A DNA stretch of 64,000 bases, from positions 62,001 to 126,000 of the forward strand of contig NZ_JACRSX010000001.1 of NCBI RefSeq assembly GCF_014384985.1, given 5' to 3'. Below, in pieces: positions 17,674 to 26,158 of this stretch. Every line of letters begins with the position of its first letter. Position 1 is the stretch's first letter. Source of the stretch: Jutongia huaianensis. GTDB lineage: Bacteria > Bacillota > Clostridia > Lachnospirales > Lachnospiraceae. A program made the translations under genes and the position numbers. Below the pieces are notes generated by a model. It did not search any database. It was given only the letters and a program-made list of their open reading frames with translations, and was not told the DNA's origin.

Positions 17674-18207
17674 TTATAATAGTAATATAACCATAAAGAT
17701 TCCTCCGGTGACCCCTGTCAACCGATATACTCTCGCCTGTGCCTTGTATTCTGCTTCTGCCTCCAAAGCCTGTCTGTGCAGCCGTTCCCGGAGAACCTGC
17801 AGCGTCTGCAGCTGTGTCTTACGCTCCAGCGTCCCCAGCTGCATTCCAACCTCCTGCCACAGAGCCACATCCTCCTTGTCCATCCCTTCGGCAAGCCTGC
17901 TCCCGGCAATCGCTTTTTTCCACAGATCATATAATGTTTCCTGCTCAATTCCTTGAAACTGCCGGCACAACTCCTCAAAAAAACTTCCAAAATAACACAT
18001 CTTCCCTGCCAGGATCTGAAACAGCTCCGCCACATCCACCGCAGCATATTCGATCTCTCCATATAAAAAGATCAGAATCTGTTCCATTTCCCGCAGCAGT
18101 TCGATCCGTCTCCGCCTTCTTGCCGCCAGCCACATTCCACATCCCCAGCTTCCCGCAAGTGCCATTATGCTTCCGGTAATCTTTAACAGGATCTGCAGCT
18201 TATTCAC
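17674..18207 (-). CDS. spoIIIAB: Stage III sporulation protein AB
   Basis: A 177-residue protein with membrane helices at both ends (residues 9-27 and the final 15) and a helical middle domain containing 'REMEQILIFLYGEIEYAAVDVAELF' and 'LGTLERKTQLQTLQVLRERL', typical of SpoIIIAB, which resembles GspF-type secretion platform proteins. Its start overlaps the spoIIIAA stop (18204-18207), implying translational coupling. Confidence 0.93.
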   Translation of the reverse strand: MNKLQILLKITGSIMALAGSWGCGMWLAARRRRRIELLREMEQILIFLYGEIEYAAVDVAELFQILAGKMCYFGSFFEELCRQFQGIEQETLYDLWKKAIAGSRLAEGMDKEDVALWQEVGMQLGTLERKTQLQTLQVLRERLHRQALEAEAEYKAQARVYRLTGVTGGIFMVILLL

Positions 18208-19181
18208 TTTTCCTCCCCCCTTTCCTCCATCACCGACGGATATGCCAGATAGGTCCCTCTTTCGTCAAAAATCGCTTCCACCCTTCCAATCTCCTGAGAG
18301 GAAAGCAGCACATATCTCTGAAAAACTCTTTCCCGGACAAGTGCACCGAGGATCGGTTTCTTTCGGATCTCCTCCATACTGCGTCCGTGAACAGTTGCCA
18401 GAATCTTCACCCCACAGTTCATTACATATTCCAACGCTTCCACATCCTCCCGGAATCCGATCTCATCCACTGCGATCACCTTCGGGGACATGGAGCGGAC
18501 CAGCATCATCATTCCCTCCTTTTTGGGACAGCAGTCCAGAATATCGGTGCGGTATCCCAGATCGTTCTGGGGTTTTCCCTGATAACAGGCTCCCAGCTCA
18601 GACCGTTCATCCACAACCCCAACATTAATCCCCCTGCGTCCCTTCCCTCCATTGGATAACTGACGGATCAGATCCCGCAACAAGGTGGTTTTGCCACACC
18701 GGGGCGGTGAAATGATCAGGGTATGATAAATACTGTCTCCATCCACCAGATAGGGAAGAACCTTATCCCCACAGCCAAGAACCTGATGTGCCAGACGGAT
18801 ATTGATAAACGATATATAACGCAAATTTTTTACCTGCTCCTTCTCTAATACAATTTTTCCTGCCACCCCCACACGGTGACCTCCCTGAATCGTAATAAAT
18901 CCCTGTTTTAACTCTTCCTCAAAAGCATACATGGAATAATTGCTGATCCTCTCCATAGTCTCTTTCACATCCTGTCTGGAAATCATCAGTGGATTATCGA
19001 TTCCGTGACACAGGGTTCCGTTTTTTGCCACACAATATTCCTGTCCCTGATACACAAGCATCAACGGTGCCTCTGCCCGGATACGGATCTCCTGAAGAAG
19101 TTTAAAATCAATATCGAGTTTTTCCAGATATTTCCGGGGTTCTCTTGCAATCACCCGCAGCACTTCATTTTTCTGTCCCAT
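18204..19181 (-). CDS. spoIIIAA: Stage III sporulation protein AA (ATPase)
   Basis: The 325-residue cytoplasmic ATPase thought to power the SpoIIIA-SpoIIQ channel. Walker A is SPPRCGKTT at residues 158-166 and the Walker B-like region is 'SPKVIAVDEIG'; 'ITIQGGHRVGVAGK' near residue 96 is a family signature. The in-frame ATG at 19280 was rejected in favour of 19181, which has GGGGGTGAAG directly upstream and gives a normal length; the longer form would also run through the probable sigma-E promoter. Confidence 0.94.
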   Translation of the reverse strand: MGQKNEVLRVIAREPRKYLEKLDIDFKLLQEIRIRAEAPLMLVYQGQEYCVAKNGTLCHGIDNPLMISRQDVKETMERISNYSMYAFEEELKQGFITIQGGHRVGVAGKIVLEKEQVKNLRYISFINIRLAHQVLGCGDKVLPYLVDGDSIYHTLIISPPRCGKTTLLRDLIRQLSNGGKGRRGINVGVVDERSELGACYQGKPQNDLGYRTDILDCCPKKEGMMMLVRSMSPKVIAVDEIGFREDVEALEYVMNCGVKILATVHGRSMEEIRKKPILGALVRERVFQRYVLLSSQEIGRVEAIFDERGTYLAYPSVMEERGEEK

Positions 19182-19203
19182 CACTTCACCCCCGTTCTTT
19201 TTC

Positions 19204-19231
19204 AATATATGTATGGGACAGGCAGATATTC
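19204..19231 (-). promoter_or_regulatory. Possible sigma-E promoter of the spoIIIA operon
   Basis: Minus-strand GAATATC (19225-19231), 13 bases, CATATATT (19204-19211). This resembles the mother-cell sigma-E consensus (KMATATT, 13-15 bases, CATACANT) with one mismatch in each element and lies about 22 bases before the spoIIIAA start. The spoIIIA operon is sigma-E-dependent in Bacillus. Confidence 0.45.
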
Positions 19232-19264
19232 CAAAATATTCACGAAATGTTCCCAAAACTTTCA

Positions 19265-19350
19265 TTGCAAATCCTATCAAAATGTAATAAAATAAAATTA
19301 TGTGAGGTGAAAAAAAACCTCAACAAGGAACATTGTTCCAATACAATGTT
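19265..19350 (+). promoter_or_regulatory. Promoter and palindromic leader of the isomerase-xylB region
   Basis: Plus-strand TTGCAA (19265-19270), 17 bases, TAAAAT (19288-19293). Downstream are an inverted repeat GAGGT...CCTC (19304-19321) and a palindrome GGAACATTGTTCC (19327-19339) whose inner part can instead pair with CAATGT at 19344-19349. These could be a repressor operator or mutually exclusive leader hairpins for sugar control; no regulator gene is adjacent. Confidence 0.4.
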
Positions 19351-19390
19351 ATTCACGAAAAATAAAGAGAAGAAAGGATGATAAACAACA

Positions 19391-20881
19391 ATGGAAAACA
19401 TGCCAAAAATGAAAATCGGTATTGTTGCAGTAAGTAGAGACTGTTTCCCAGAGTCACTTTCTGTAACAAGAAGAAAAAACCTTGTCAAAGCATACGCTGA
19501 CAAATATGATGCAGAGGACATCTATGAGTGTCCGATCTGTATCGTAGAGAGTGAGATCCATATGGTACAGGCTCTGGAGGATATCAAGAAAGCAGGATGT
19601 AACGCACTCTGCGTATACCTTGGAAACTTCGGTCCTGAGATTGCAGAGACACTTCTTGCAAAGCATTTCGACGGTCCTAAGATGTTCGTGGCTGCTGCTG
19701 AGGAGACTTCCGCAAACGGCGGTCTTATTCAGGGCAGAGGTGATGCATACTGTGGTATGCTCAATGCAAGCTACAACTTAAAGCTCCGTAATGTAAAGGC
19801 TTACATCCCTGATTATCCGGTAGGTACTGCTGAGGAATGTGCAGATATGATCCATGAGTTCCTTCCGATTGCTAAGGCTGTATATGCTTTAAACAACCTC
19901 AAGATCATCAGCTTTGGACCACGTCCACTGAACTTCCTTGCATGTAATGCTCCGATCCAGCAGCTCTACAATCTGGGTGTTGAGATCGAGGAGAACTCAG
20001 AGCTTGATCTGTTCGAAGCGTTCAACAAGCATGCAGACGATCCACGTATCCCTGACGTAGTAAAGGATATGGAGGCTGAGCTCGGTGCAGGCAATAAGAA
20101 GCCTGAGATCTTAAATAAGCTGGCTCAGTATGAGATCACACTTCTTGACTGGATCGAGGAGCACAGAGGATATCGTAAGTTCGTTGCACTTGCCGGAAAG
20201 TGCTGGCCTGCATTCCAGACACAGTTCGGATGCGTTCCTTGCTATGTAAACAGCCGTCTTACCAAGATGGGTATTCCTGTTTCCTGTGAGGTTGATATCT
20301 ATGGTACCCTCAGTGAGTTCATCGGTACTGTTGTCAGCAACGATGCTGTAACTCTTCTGGACATTAACAACACCGTACCTGCTGATATCTACAACGAGGA
20401 CATCAAGGGCAAGTTCGATTATACACAGAAGGATACCTTCATGGGCTTCCACTGTGGAAATACCGCTTCTACCAAGCTTTCCTTCTGCGAGATGAAGAAC
20501 CAGATGATCATGGCTCGTTCTCTTCCTGTAGAGGTTACAAACGGTACACTGGAGGGAGATATCATTCCTGGAGATATCACATTCTTCCGTCTGCAGAGTA
20601 CTGCTGACGCTAAGCTTCGTGCTTACATCGCAAACGGTGAGGTTCTCCCTGTGAAAACACGTTCCTTCGGTTCCATCGGTATCTTTGCGATCAATGAGAT
20701 GGGTCGTTTCTACCGTCATGTACTGATCGAGAAGAACTTCCCTCATCATGGTGCTGTTGCTTTCGGTCACTATGGCAAACAGCTCTATGAGGTATTCAAA
20801 TATATCGGTGTTGATGTTGAGGAAATCGGCTACAATCAGCCAAAGGGTGTTCTCTACAAGACTGAGAATCCGTTCTCATAA
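19391..20881 (+). CDS. L-fucose/L-arabinose isomerase family protein
   Basis: A 496-residue cytoplasmic ketol-isomerase-like protein. The N-terminal half has the alternating strand-helix fold and 'GNFGPEIAETLLAK' segment, and the C-terminal half the 'CEVDIYGTLSEFIGTVVSND' and 'MGFHCGNTASTKL' motifs, with Glu, Asp and His in the positions where FucI/AraA-like enzymes bind a divalent metal. It is followed by xylulokinase, so the substrate is probably an aldose giving D-xylulose or a similar ketose, but the sugar cannot be read from sequence. Codon choice is strongly biased (GGT, CGT, AAG, TCC rich), suggesting high expression. Ribosome site is AGAAAGG 13 bases before ATG. Confidence 0.82.
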   Translation: MENMPKMKIGIVAVSRDCFPESLSVTRRKNLVKAYADKYDAEDIYECPICIVESEIHMVQALEDIKKAGCNALCVYLGNFGPEIAETLLAKHFDGPKMFVAAAEETSANGGLIQGRGDAYCGMLNASYNLKLRNVKAYIPDYPVGTAEECADMIHEFLPIAKAVYALNNLKIISFGPRPLNFLACNAPIQQLYNLGVEIEENSELDLFEAFNKHADDPRIPDVVKDMEAELGAGNKKPEILNKLAQYEITLLDWIEEHRGYRKFVALAGKCWPAFQTQFGCVPCYVNSRLTKMGIPVSCEVDIYGTLSEFIGTVVSNDAVTLLDINNTVPADIYNEDIKGKFDYTQKDTFMGFHCGNTASTKLSFCEMKNQMIMARSLPVEVTNGTLEGDIIPGDITFFRLQSTADAKLRAYIANGEVLPVKTRSFGSIGIFAINEMGRFYRHVLIEKNFPHHGAVAFGHYGKQLYEVFKYIGVDVEEIGYNQPKGVLYKTENPFS

Positions 20882-20941
20882 AACAGGTATCAAACTGACA
20901 CTTTAGAAGCTTACAGAATTTTCCTGTGACTTCTATATGCC

Positions 20942-20974
20942 AGAGCGGCGGCAACATGCCGCCGCTCTTTTTAT
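20942..20974 (+). terminator. Rho-independent terminator after the isomerase
   Basis: Perfect 11-bp stem AGAGCGGCGGC (20942-20952) / GCCGCCGCTCT (20958-20968), five-base loop, then TTTTT. It lies between the isomerase and xylB, so kinase expression would need readthrough or a separate start. Confidence 0.9.
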
Positions 20975-20999
20975 CACATAAACAGAAAGGATATTTTCT

Positions 21000-22529
21000 A
21001 TGAATTATTTAATTGGTATTGATTTAGGTACTTCCTCTACCAAGACAGTTCTCTTTGATGAGGAAGGTACTGTGATTGCCTCTGCAGGCAAGGATTATCC
21101 ACTCTACACACCAAACAACGGCTGGGCAGAGCAGAAGCCGGAGGACTGGCGCGATGCTGCTCTTGAGACCATTGCAAAGGTTGTAAAGGATTCCGGCGTA
21201 GCAGCTGACGATATCAAAGGCTTAGGTATTTCCGGTCAGATGCACGGTCTTGTTATGCTGGACGAGGCAGGCGAGGTGATCCGTCCGTCTATTATCTGGT
21301 GCGACCAGCGTACCGAGAAGGAATGTGAGGAGATCACAGAGAAGGTCGGTGCAAAGCGTCTCATCGAGATCACCGCAAACCCTGCTCTGACAGGCTTTAC
21401 TGCCTCCAAAATTCTCTGGGTCCGCAATCATGAGCCGGAGAACTATGCAAAATGTAAACATATTCTCCTTCCAAAGGATTATGTCCGTTACATACTGACC
21501 GGTGAGTTCGCAACAGAGGTATCAGATGCTTCCGGAATGCAGCTTTTGGACGTACCGAAGCGTCAGTGGTCTGATGAGGTTCTGGAGAAGCTTGACATTG
21601 ATAAGAGTCTCCTTGCAAAGGTATATGAGTCACCGGAGGTAACCGGTACTATCCTTCCTGAGATTGCAGAAAAGACCGGTCTCTCTACTTCTACAGTTGT
21701 AGTCGGAGGTGCCGGGGATAATGCTGCGGCTGCAGTAGGAACCGGTGTTGTAGAGGACGGAAAAGCATTTACCACCATCGGTACCAGCGGTGTCGTATTT
21801 GCTCATTCCAGTGATATCTCCATCGATCCAAAGGGACGTGTTCATACCTTCTGCTGTGCTGTACCGGGTGCATGGCATGTTATGGGTGTTACCCAGGCTG
21901 CCGGCTATTCTCTGGCATGGTTCCAGGAGAACATCGGCACCGAATATGCCCGCAAAGCAAAGGAACAGGGCTGTGGTGCCTTTGACCTGATCAATGCCGA
22001 TGTATTAAAAACTCCGATCGGCGCAAATCGTCTGATCTATCTTCCATACCTCAACGGTGAACGTACTCCTCATCTGGACGCCAACTGCCGTGGTGTATTC
22101 TTCGGTCTTTCCAGCATGCATACCACTGCAGATATGGCCCGTGCCGTTATGGAAGGTATCAGCTACTCCCTGACAGACTGTAACGATATCATCCGCGAGA
22201 TGGGGATCAATGTTACCGAAATGATGGCCTGCGGCGGTGGAGCAAAGAACGGTGTTCAGCGTCAGATGATGGCTGATATGTTCGGCTGTGATGTAAAGAC
22301 AGTAACCGCTACTGAGGGACCGGCTCTCGGTGTTGCAATCCTTGCCGGTGTCGGTGCCGGTATCTACGACAGTGTAGAAGACGCATGCCGTAAGATGATC
22401 CATACAGATCCTGAGAAGGAATGTCATCCGGATGCAGCAGCAACCAAGGAATATGACAAGTTCCATCAGCTTTACAAGAAGCTGTATACCGATCTGAAGG
22501 ACGATTATCAGACTCTTGCAAATCTGTAA
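21000..22529 (+). CDS. xylB: Xylulokinase (FGGY carbohydrate kinase)
   Basis: Phosphorylates D-xylulose to xylulose 5-phosphate for the pentose phosphate pathway. The 509-residue protein has the FGGY-family ATP motif IGIDLGTSSTKTVLFDEEG at residues 5-23, the xylulokinase substrate segment 'GISGQMHGLVMLDEAGEVIRPSIIWCDQR' near residues 78-106, 'VVGGAGDNAAAAVGTG', and 'GGGAKNGVQRQMMADMFG' near residue 412. Length is normal. ATG at 21000 has AGAAAGGA upstream. It shares the biased codon use of the preceding isomerase. Confidence 0.93.
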   Translation: MNYLIGIDLGTSSTKTVLFDEEGTVIASAGKDYPLYTPNNGWAEQKPEDWRDAALETIAKVVKDSGVAADDIKGLGISGQMHGLVMLDEAGEVIRPSIIWCDQRTEKECEEITEKVGAKRLIEITANPALTGFTASKILWVRNHEPENYAKCKHILLPKDYVRYILTGEFATEVSDASGMQLLDVPKRQWSDEVLEKLDIDKSLLAKVYESPEVTGTILPEIAEKTGLSTSTVVVGGAGDNAAAAVGTGVVEDGKAFTTIGTSGVVFAHSSDISIDPKGRVHTFCCAVPGAWHVMGVTQAAGYSLAWFQENIGTEYARKAKEQGCGAFDLINADVLKTPIGANRLIYLPYLNGERTPHLDANCRGVFFGLSSMHTTADMARAVMEGISYSLTDCNDIIREMGINVTEMMACGGGAKNGVQRQMMADMFGCDVKTVTATEGPALGVAILAGVGAGIYDSVEDACRKMIHTDPEKECHPDAAATKEYDKFHQLYKKLYTDLKDDYQTLANL

Positions 22530-22570
22530 AAAGTAAGATAATCTATTAAAAATACCAAATAAAACTTTTC

Positions 22571-22604
22571 AGCGCAACAGCAAATAACTGTTGCGCTGTT
22601 TTTA
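22571..22604 (+). terminator. Rho-independent terminator after xylB
   Basis: Perfect 10-bp stem AGCGCAACAG (22571-22580) / CTGTTGCGCT (22588-22597), seven-base loop, then GTTTTTAT. Confidence 0.9.
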
Positions 22605-22620
22605 TGAGTTCACATATTTT

Positions 22621-22649
22621 TTGACACAACTCTTTAAAGTGTTTATACT
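22621..22649 (+). promoter_or_regulatory. Sigma-A promoter for the DUF1275 gene
   Basis: TTGACA (22621-22626), 17 bases, TATACT (22644-22649): near-perfect consensus, immediately after the xylB terminator. Confidence 0.8.
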
Positions 22650-22700
22650 ATTAAAATAGATTTTATATTTTATAATTGAATTTTCAAAAGGAATGATCTT

Positions 22701-23426
22701 ATGAAGGAAACGGAAAAAATATCAGAGGACGAATACCTCACCTGCGAACGGCGTCATGTCTTTTTTGTCTTAATGGGAGTCGCCGGATTTTTCGGTGCAT
22801 TTACCTACTCGATCCGTGGTGGTATCTTCTGCAACGCCCAAACAGCAAACTTTGTTTTATTTGCCATGGCATTAGGCAACGCCCAATGGAAACACGCACT
22901 TTACTTCTTAGTTCCTATGAGTGCTTATTTTCTCGGTGCAGTTCTGTCAGAAGCTCTGCCAAACAGCATCAAGAAGCTGCAGTTTATACGCTGGGATACC
23001 CTGTTTATTCTGATTGAAATGATCGTCGTAGTCTTTCTGGGGCTTCTGCCGGAAAGTGCACCGGTCCAGATTTCCCAAGTTGCCATCAATTTCATCTGTT
23101 CCATGCAGTATAACACCTTCCGGCAGGCAAGAAGTGTGCCCATGGCAACTACCTTCTGTACTAACCACTGGCGTCAGGTGGCCATTGCCATGACAAAAGC
23201 CATCCGCCACCGGGATGCCGCTTATCTTCCCCGTATGACACAGCATCTTTGTATGCTGCTGGTATTTGTGGTGGGCGGCGTACTCTCCACAATACTTTGT
23301 AATCTCTTTTTAGGAAAAGCCATCTTCGCTGCACTGATCCCACTGATGATCGTATTTATTGATCTTCTGTATGCAGATCTGAAACGGGAAAAAGGAGCTC
23401 TGGGACGGATTCCCCATGGACATTGA
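22701..23426 (+). CDS. DUF1275 (YoaK-family) membrane protein
   Basis: A 241-residue integral membrane protein with about six hydrophobic helices. The N-terminal 'VFFVLMGVAGFFGAFTYSIRGGIFCNAQTANFVLFAMALG' and 'INFICSMQYNTFRQARSVPMATTFCTNHWRQ' are characteristic of DUF1275 (a Gly-rich helix followed by an N-A-Q-T-A-N motif). The family has no settled function; transport or signalling has been suggested. It has its own strong promoter and no obvious partner here. Confidence 0.85.
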   Translation: MKETEKISEDEYLTCERRHVFFVLMGVAGFFGAFTYSIRGGIFCNAQTANFVLFAMALGNAQWKHALYFLVPMSAYFLGAVLSEALPNSIKKLQFIRWDTLFILIEMIVVVFLGLLPESAPVQISQVAINFICSMQYNTFRQARSVPMATTFCTNHWRQVAIAMTKAIRHRDAAYLPRMTQHLCMLLVFVVGGVLSTILCNLFLGKAIFAALIPLMIVFIDLLYADLKREKGALGRIPHGH

Positions 23427-23524
23427 AAAATATTTCTGTATGATTTTATAAAATCAGCTCATACTATTCCTGGTGATTTACAAAACGATAGTAATATTTA
23501 TTTCATTTTGAAAGGAGCATTGGT

Positions 23525-23773
23525 ATGAGTCACGCCAAAAATGGCACAACAGGTTTCAATCATATGAACAAACGCCAGCTTGCTGAGGGACTTGAATTTC
23601 TTGATGATCTGACAGAAGAGGAACGAAAACGATTTGAAGCATTGCCCGATGAGGACAAGCATCGCTGTATTGCCCAGAATCTGATCAGCCACCAGGACGA
23701 CAAGCTTTGGGCTGATGATATTGGCATCAGTCAGTTAGAGGGGCGGATCGTCACAAAGAGTTTTCAAGGATAA
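23525..23773 (+). CDS. Small hypothetical protein (82 residues)
   Basis: Not recognised. A hydrophilic, acidic, probably helical protein: starts MSHAKNGTTGFNHMNKRQLA, contains 'LDDLTEEERKRFEALPDEDKHR' and ends IVTKSFQG; it has one Cys and no membrane segment. It looks like a real gene because GAAAGGAG stands 7 bases before ATG, codon use is like its neighbours, and a strong terminator follows. It could be a small regulatory or spore-associated protein, but nothing in the sequence fixes a role. Confidence 0.7.
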   Translation: MSHAKNGTTGFNHMNKRQLAEGLEFLDDLTEEERKRFEALPDEDKHRCIAQNLISHQDDKLWADDIGISQLEGRIVTKSFQG

Positions 23774-23792
23774 AAGATCTTTACTAAACAAA

Positions 23793-23837
23793 ACGCCGGC
23801 CGCACATGTATTCCCATGTACGACCGGCGTCTTATTT
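23793..23837. terminator. Bidirectional terminator between the small protein gene and cysK
   Basis: Long stem from ACGCCGGC (23793) to CCGGCGT (23830), with CATG/CATG pairing inside and a short loop. T-rich tracts follow on both strands (CTTATTT on plus; TTTTGTTT on minus), so it can end both convergent transcripts. Confidence 0.8.
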
Positions 23838-23883
23838 ATCCATGATTTAATTTTTACGAACAGATTTATTTTTGCAATTTCTA

Positions 23884-24819
23884 TTAGTCAGCAAAAAGCT
23901 GGGTGGAAAGATATCTGTCACCGGAATCCGGCAGAAGTGCTACGATCACTTTCCCCTTGTTCTCCGGACGTGCAGCCAGAATCGTTGCAGCCTTCAGTGC
24001 TGCTCCGGAAGAAATACCAACCAGAATACCTTCGCTCTGGGCAAACTTCCTGCCCTCCACAAAAGCATCATCATTTGCAATTGTAAGAATCTCATCATAT
24101 ACATCTGTATTTAATACCTTTGGCACGAAACCTGCACCGATTCCCTGAATCTTATGTGCTCCCGGTGCTCCACCGGAAAGAACAGGACTGGTCTCTGGCT
24201 CTACGGCAACAATCTTAACATTTGGATTCTGCTCCTTGAGATACTCACCGATTCCTGTAATGGTTCCACCGGTACCTACACCTGCTACGAAAATGTCTAC
24301 CTTTCCATCGGTCTGCTCCCAGATCTCAGGACCTGTGGTTGCTTTATGTGCTGCCGGATTGGCAGGATTGTCAAACTGTCCAAGGATTACAGAACCCGGT
24401 GTATTTGCCTGCAACTCCTCTGCCTTGGCAATGGCACCCTTCATACCCTTTGCACCTTCTGTCAATACAAGCTCTGCTCCATATGCTTTTAATAATGTAC
24501 GACGCTCAATACTCATGGTATCCGGCAGGGTAAGCACTGCATGATATCCCTTTGCCGTTGCAACTGCTGCAAGACCGATTCCTGTATTACCGGATGTCGG
24601 CTCAATAATGGTAGCTCCCGGCTTTAAGATGCCCTTCTTCTCTGCATCCTCGATCATTGCAAGGCTGATACGATCCTTAACGGAACCTGTCAGGTTCAGA
24701 TATTCCAGCTTCGTCAGGATCGTTGCATCTGTAACGCCTGCTGCTGCACTGTATTTGCCTGCTTTTAATATTGGTGTTCCTCCGATCAGCTCTACTGCAC
24801 TCTCTTTAATCTTTGCCAT
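23884..24819 (-). CDS. cysK: Cysteine synthase A (O-acetylserine sulfhydrylase)
   Basis: PLP enzyme that makes L-cysteine from O-acetylserine and sulfide. The 311-residue protein has the PLP lysine in NLTGSVKDR (K48), the phosphate-binding [10 protein letters not shown], and substrate motif [12 protein letters not shown] (residues 73-84). The ATG at 24819 was chosen because GAAGGAGG lies 8 bases upstream and the protein then starts at the usual family N-terminus. An in-frame ATG at 24933 would add a 38-residue polar extension with no family counterpart; it has no clear ribosome site. A palindromic operator overlaps its promoter. Confidence 0.95.
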   Translation of the reverse strand: MAKIKESAVELIGGTPILKAGKYSAAAGVTDATILTKLEYLNLTGSVKDRISLAMIEDAEKKGILKPGATIIEPTSGNTGIGLAAVATAKGYHAVLTLPDTMSIERRTLLKAYGAELVLTEGAKGMKGAIAKAEELQANTPGSVILGQFDNPANPAAHKATTGPEIWEQTDGKVDIFVAGVGTGGTITGIGEYLKEQNPNVKIVAVEPETSPVLSGGAPGAHKIQGIGAGFVPKVLNTDVYDEILTIANDDAFVEGRKFAQSEGILVGISSGAALKAATILAARPENKGKVIVALLPDSGDRYLSTQLFAD

Positions 24820-24965
24820 AATAATATCCTCCTTCATACTCTGAACATTCTGCTTCTCTGATCTCTCTGCCTCAGAAACATTCCCGTCTGAAGACCTGAC
24901 AATCAGTTGTTTTTCTTTATTTATACTATTCATAGCGTGTTTGTATGAATTGATTTTATAATGGT

Positions 24966-25002
24966 ATTATATTCCTTCAATTCCTATCTGTCAATAGGAA
25001 TT
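24966..25002 (-). promoter_or_regulatory. cysK promoter with overlapping palindromic operator
   Basis: Minus-strand TTGACA (24989-24994), 17 bases, TATAAT (24966-24971): full consensus. A perfect 9-bp inverted repeat AATTCCTAT / ATAGGAATT (24979-24987 and 24994-25002, 6-base gap) covers the -35 element, the arrangement of a repressor site. Given the gene, a CymR/IscR-like (Rrf2) sulfur regulator is a reasonable guess, but the regulator is not in this window. The leader to cysK is about 140 bases. Confidence 0.75.
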
Positions 25003-25033
25003 TATAAAATCTCACAAAATTTATGAATGAGCA

Positions 25034-25577
25034 GCCCATAAGGTCTGCAAACCATCCCAATGATCACGCAAAATCCCATAATATTTCTTATGTCAGGAAA
25101 GTGAAATTACGATTTTTGCTTGTTACAGTTGAAACGTCCGGGAGGCTGTGATCTGAAAATTGACGCAGATCGCTAGGTTTTCTGAAAAATCTTTGCTTTG
25201 CAATGTTTCGATGAATACGTGTCTGGACGACTGAGCCTCCAGGGTGGACTCAGTTGTTTCGGTGGGCACGCTTCCGCTACAATGCGCTACGCAGCACTAC
25301 ATAGCATCCTATAAAACAGGATGCAAGTAGTGGCGAGCGCAAGTGCCCTCGAAACACCCGAATTCCACCCTGAGGCGAGTACGGGAAGACACGTTCATCA
25401 AACATCGAAACAGCAAAGCATTTAGATTTTTCGAAAACCGTAGGGCGACAAGACAATTTTCAGACACATCCCCCGGACAGTTCAAATACCTAAAAGCAAA
25501 ATCATTTACAAAGTCATGAGACATAAGAAATATTATGGGATACATCACTTTGGTTATGGTTTGCAGACCTTATGGGC
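25034..25577. repeat. 544-bp imperfect palindrome forming one long segmented hairpin
   Basis: The 544 bases between cysK and greA read as one giant inverted repeat centred near 25314. Perfectly complementary blocks include 25034-25055 with 25556-25577 (22 bp), 25075-25094 with 25520-25539 (20 bp), a central hairpin GCATCCT / AGGATGC (25304-25310 and 25318-25324), and many blocks of 7-16 bp between. Between blocks the two arms differ completely, giving internal loops of similar length on both sides. This is not how a randomly decayed inverted duplication looks. No convincing gene lies inside; a 79-codon reading frame in the right arm is judged spurious. It may be a structured RNA, a palindromic mobile element, or a DNA structure. 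Confidence 0.85.
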
Positions 25578-25621
25578 ATTCAGACATTCTTTATTCTTGG
25601 CGGCAGAGTTTCGTTATCTTT

Positions 25622-26122
25622 CTAATAACGGCTGATTTCCTCGGATTCGTCATCACTTTTACGGATTTCCCGGATGATAACATCATATTTGACTCCATTT
25701 TCCAGTTCGATGGTAACGGTGTCTCCCACGCGATGCTTGAGAAGACATTTTCCCATCGGCGATTCGATGCTGATCATATTGTTCATCACATCTGCCCGGA
25801 TCGTGGTGACAATCTTATATACTTCCTCACAGTCGTCCTCCGGCACATATACTACAACGGTGTCATTGAGTCCTAATTCTTCTTCTCCGGCATCGTCTTC
25901 TACGATCTGTGCCGTCTTGATCATGCGCTCCAGATAGCGGATCCTGCTTTCATTGCGGTTTTTTACCTTTTTGGCAGCTTTATATTCAAAGTTCTCACTG
26001 AGATCTCCTTGGGCCCTTGCCTCTTTCACGTCTTCCAGAGCTTCCTTTCGCACCACCAGTTTGCGATGTTCCAGCTCCTTTTCCATTTTTTCAACATCCT
26101 GCTTTGTCAAACGATCATACAT
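25622..26122 (-). CDS. greA: Transcription elongation factor GreA
   Basis: Rescues backtracked RNA polymerase by stimulating transcript cleavage. The 166-residue protein has the N-terminal coiled-coil hairpin (MYDRLTKQDVEKMEKELEHR to about residue 80) with 'EARAQGDLSENFEYKAAKK' carrying the conserved acidic tip residues, and the C-terminal FKBP-like domain 'SPMGKCLLKHRVGDTVTIELENG'. A GreA-type paralogue within the family is possible. A small hairpin (CGTTAT...ATAACG) overlaps its stop codon. A strong hairpin separates it from purA and no separate promoter is visible. Confidence 0.9.
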   Translation of the reverse strand: MYDRLTKQDVEKMEKELEHRKLVVRKEALEDVKEARAQGDLSENFEYKAAKKVKNRNESRIRYLERMIKTAQIVEDDAGEEELGLNDTVVVYVPEDDCEEVYKIVTTIRADVMNNMISIESPMGKCLLKHRVGDTVTIELENGVKYDVIIREIRKSDDESEEISRY

Positions 26123-26158
26123 AATTCCGTTCTCCTTTTCTATTGATTGTTGCGGTAA

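Noticed and set aside
24820..25033. T-box or SAM riboswitch upstream of cysK
   Set aside because: No specifier-loop or SAM-box core sequence was visible; the leader shows only a promoter and palindrome.
25309..25548. 79-codon minus-strand ORF within the right arm of the hairpin
   Set aside because: It lies almost wholly in the palindrome arm and has no ribosome site; it probably reflects the repeat, not a protein.
25034..25577. Palindrome as a decayed insertion sequence pair
   Set aside because: There is no transposase fragment, no terminal repeat outside the arms and no target duplication; mismatches are clustered, unlike decay. Kept open as an alternative in the finding.
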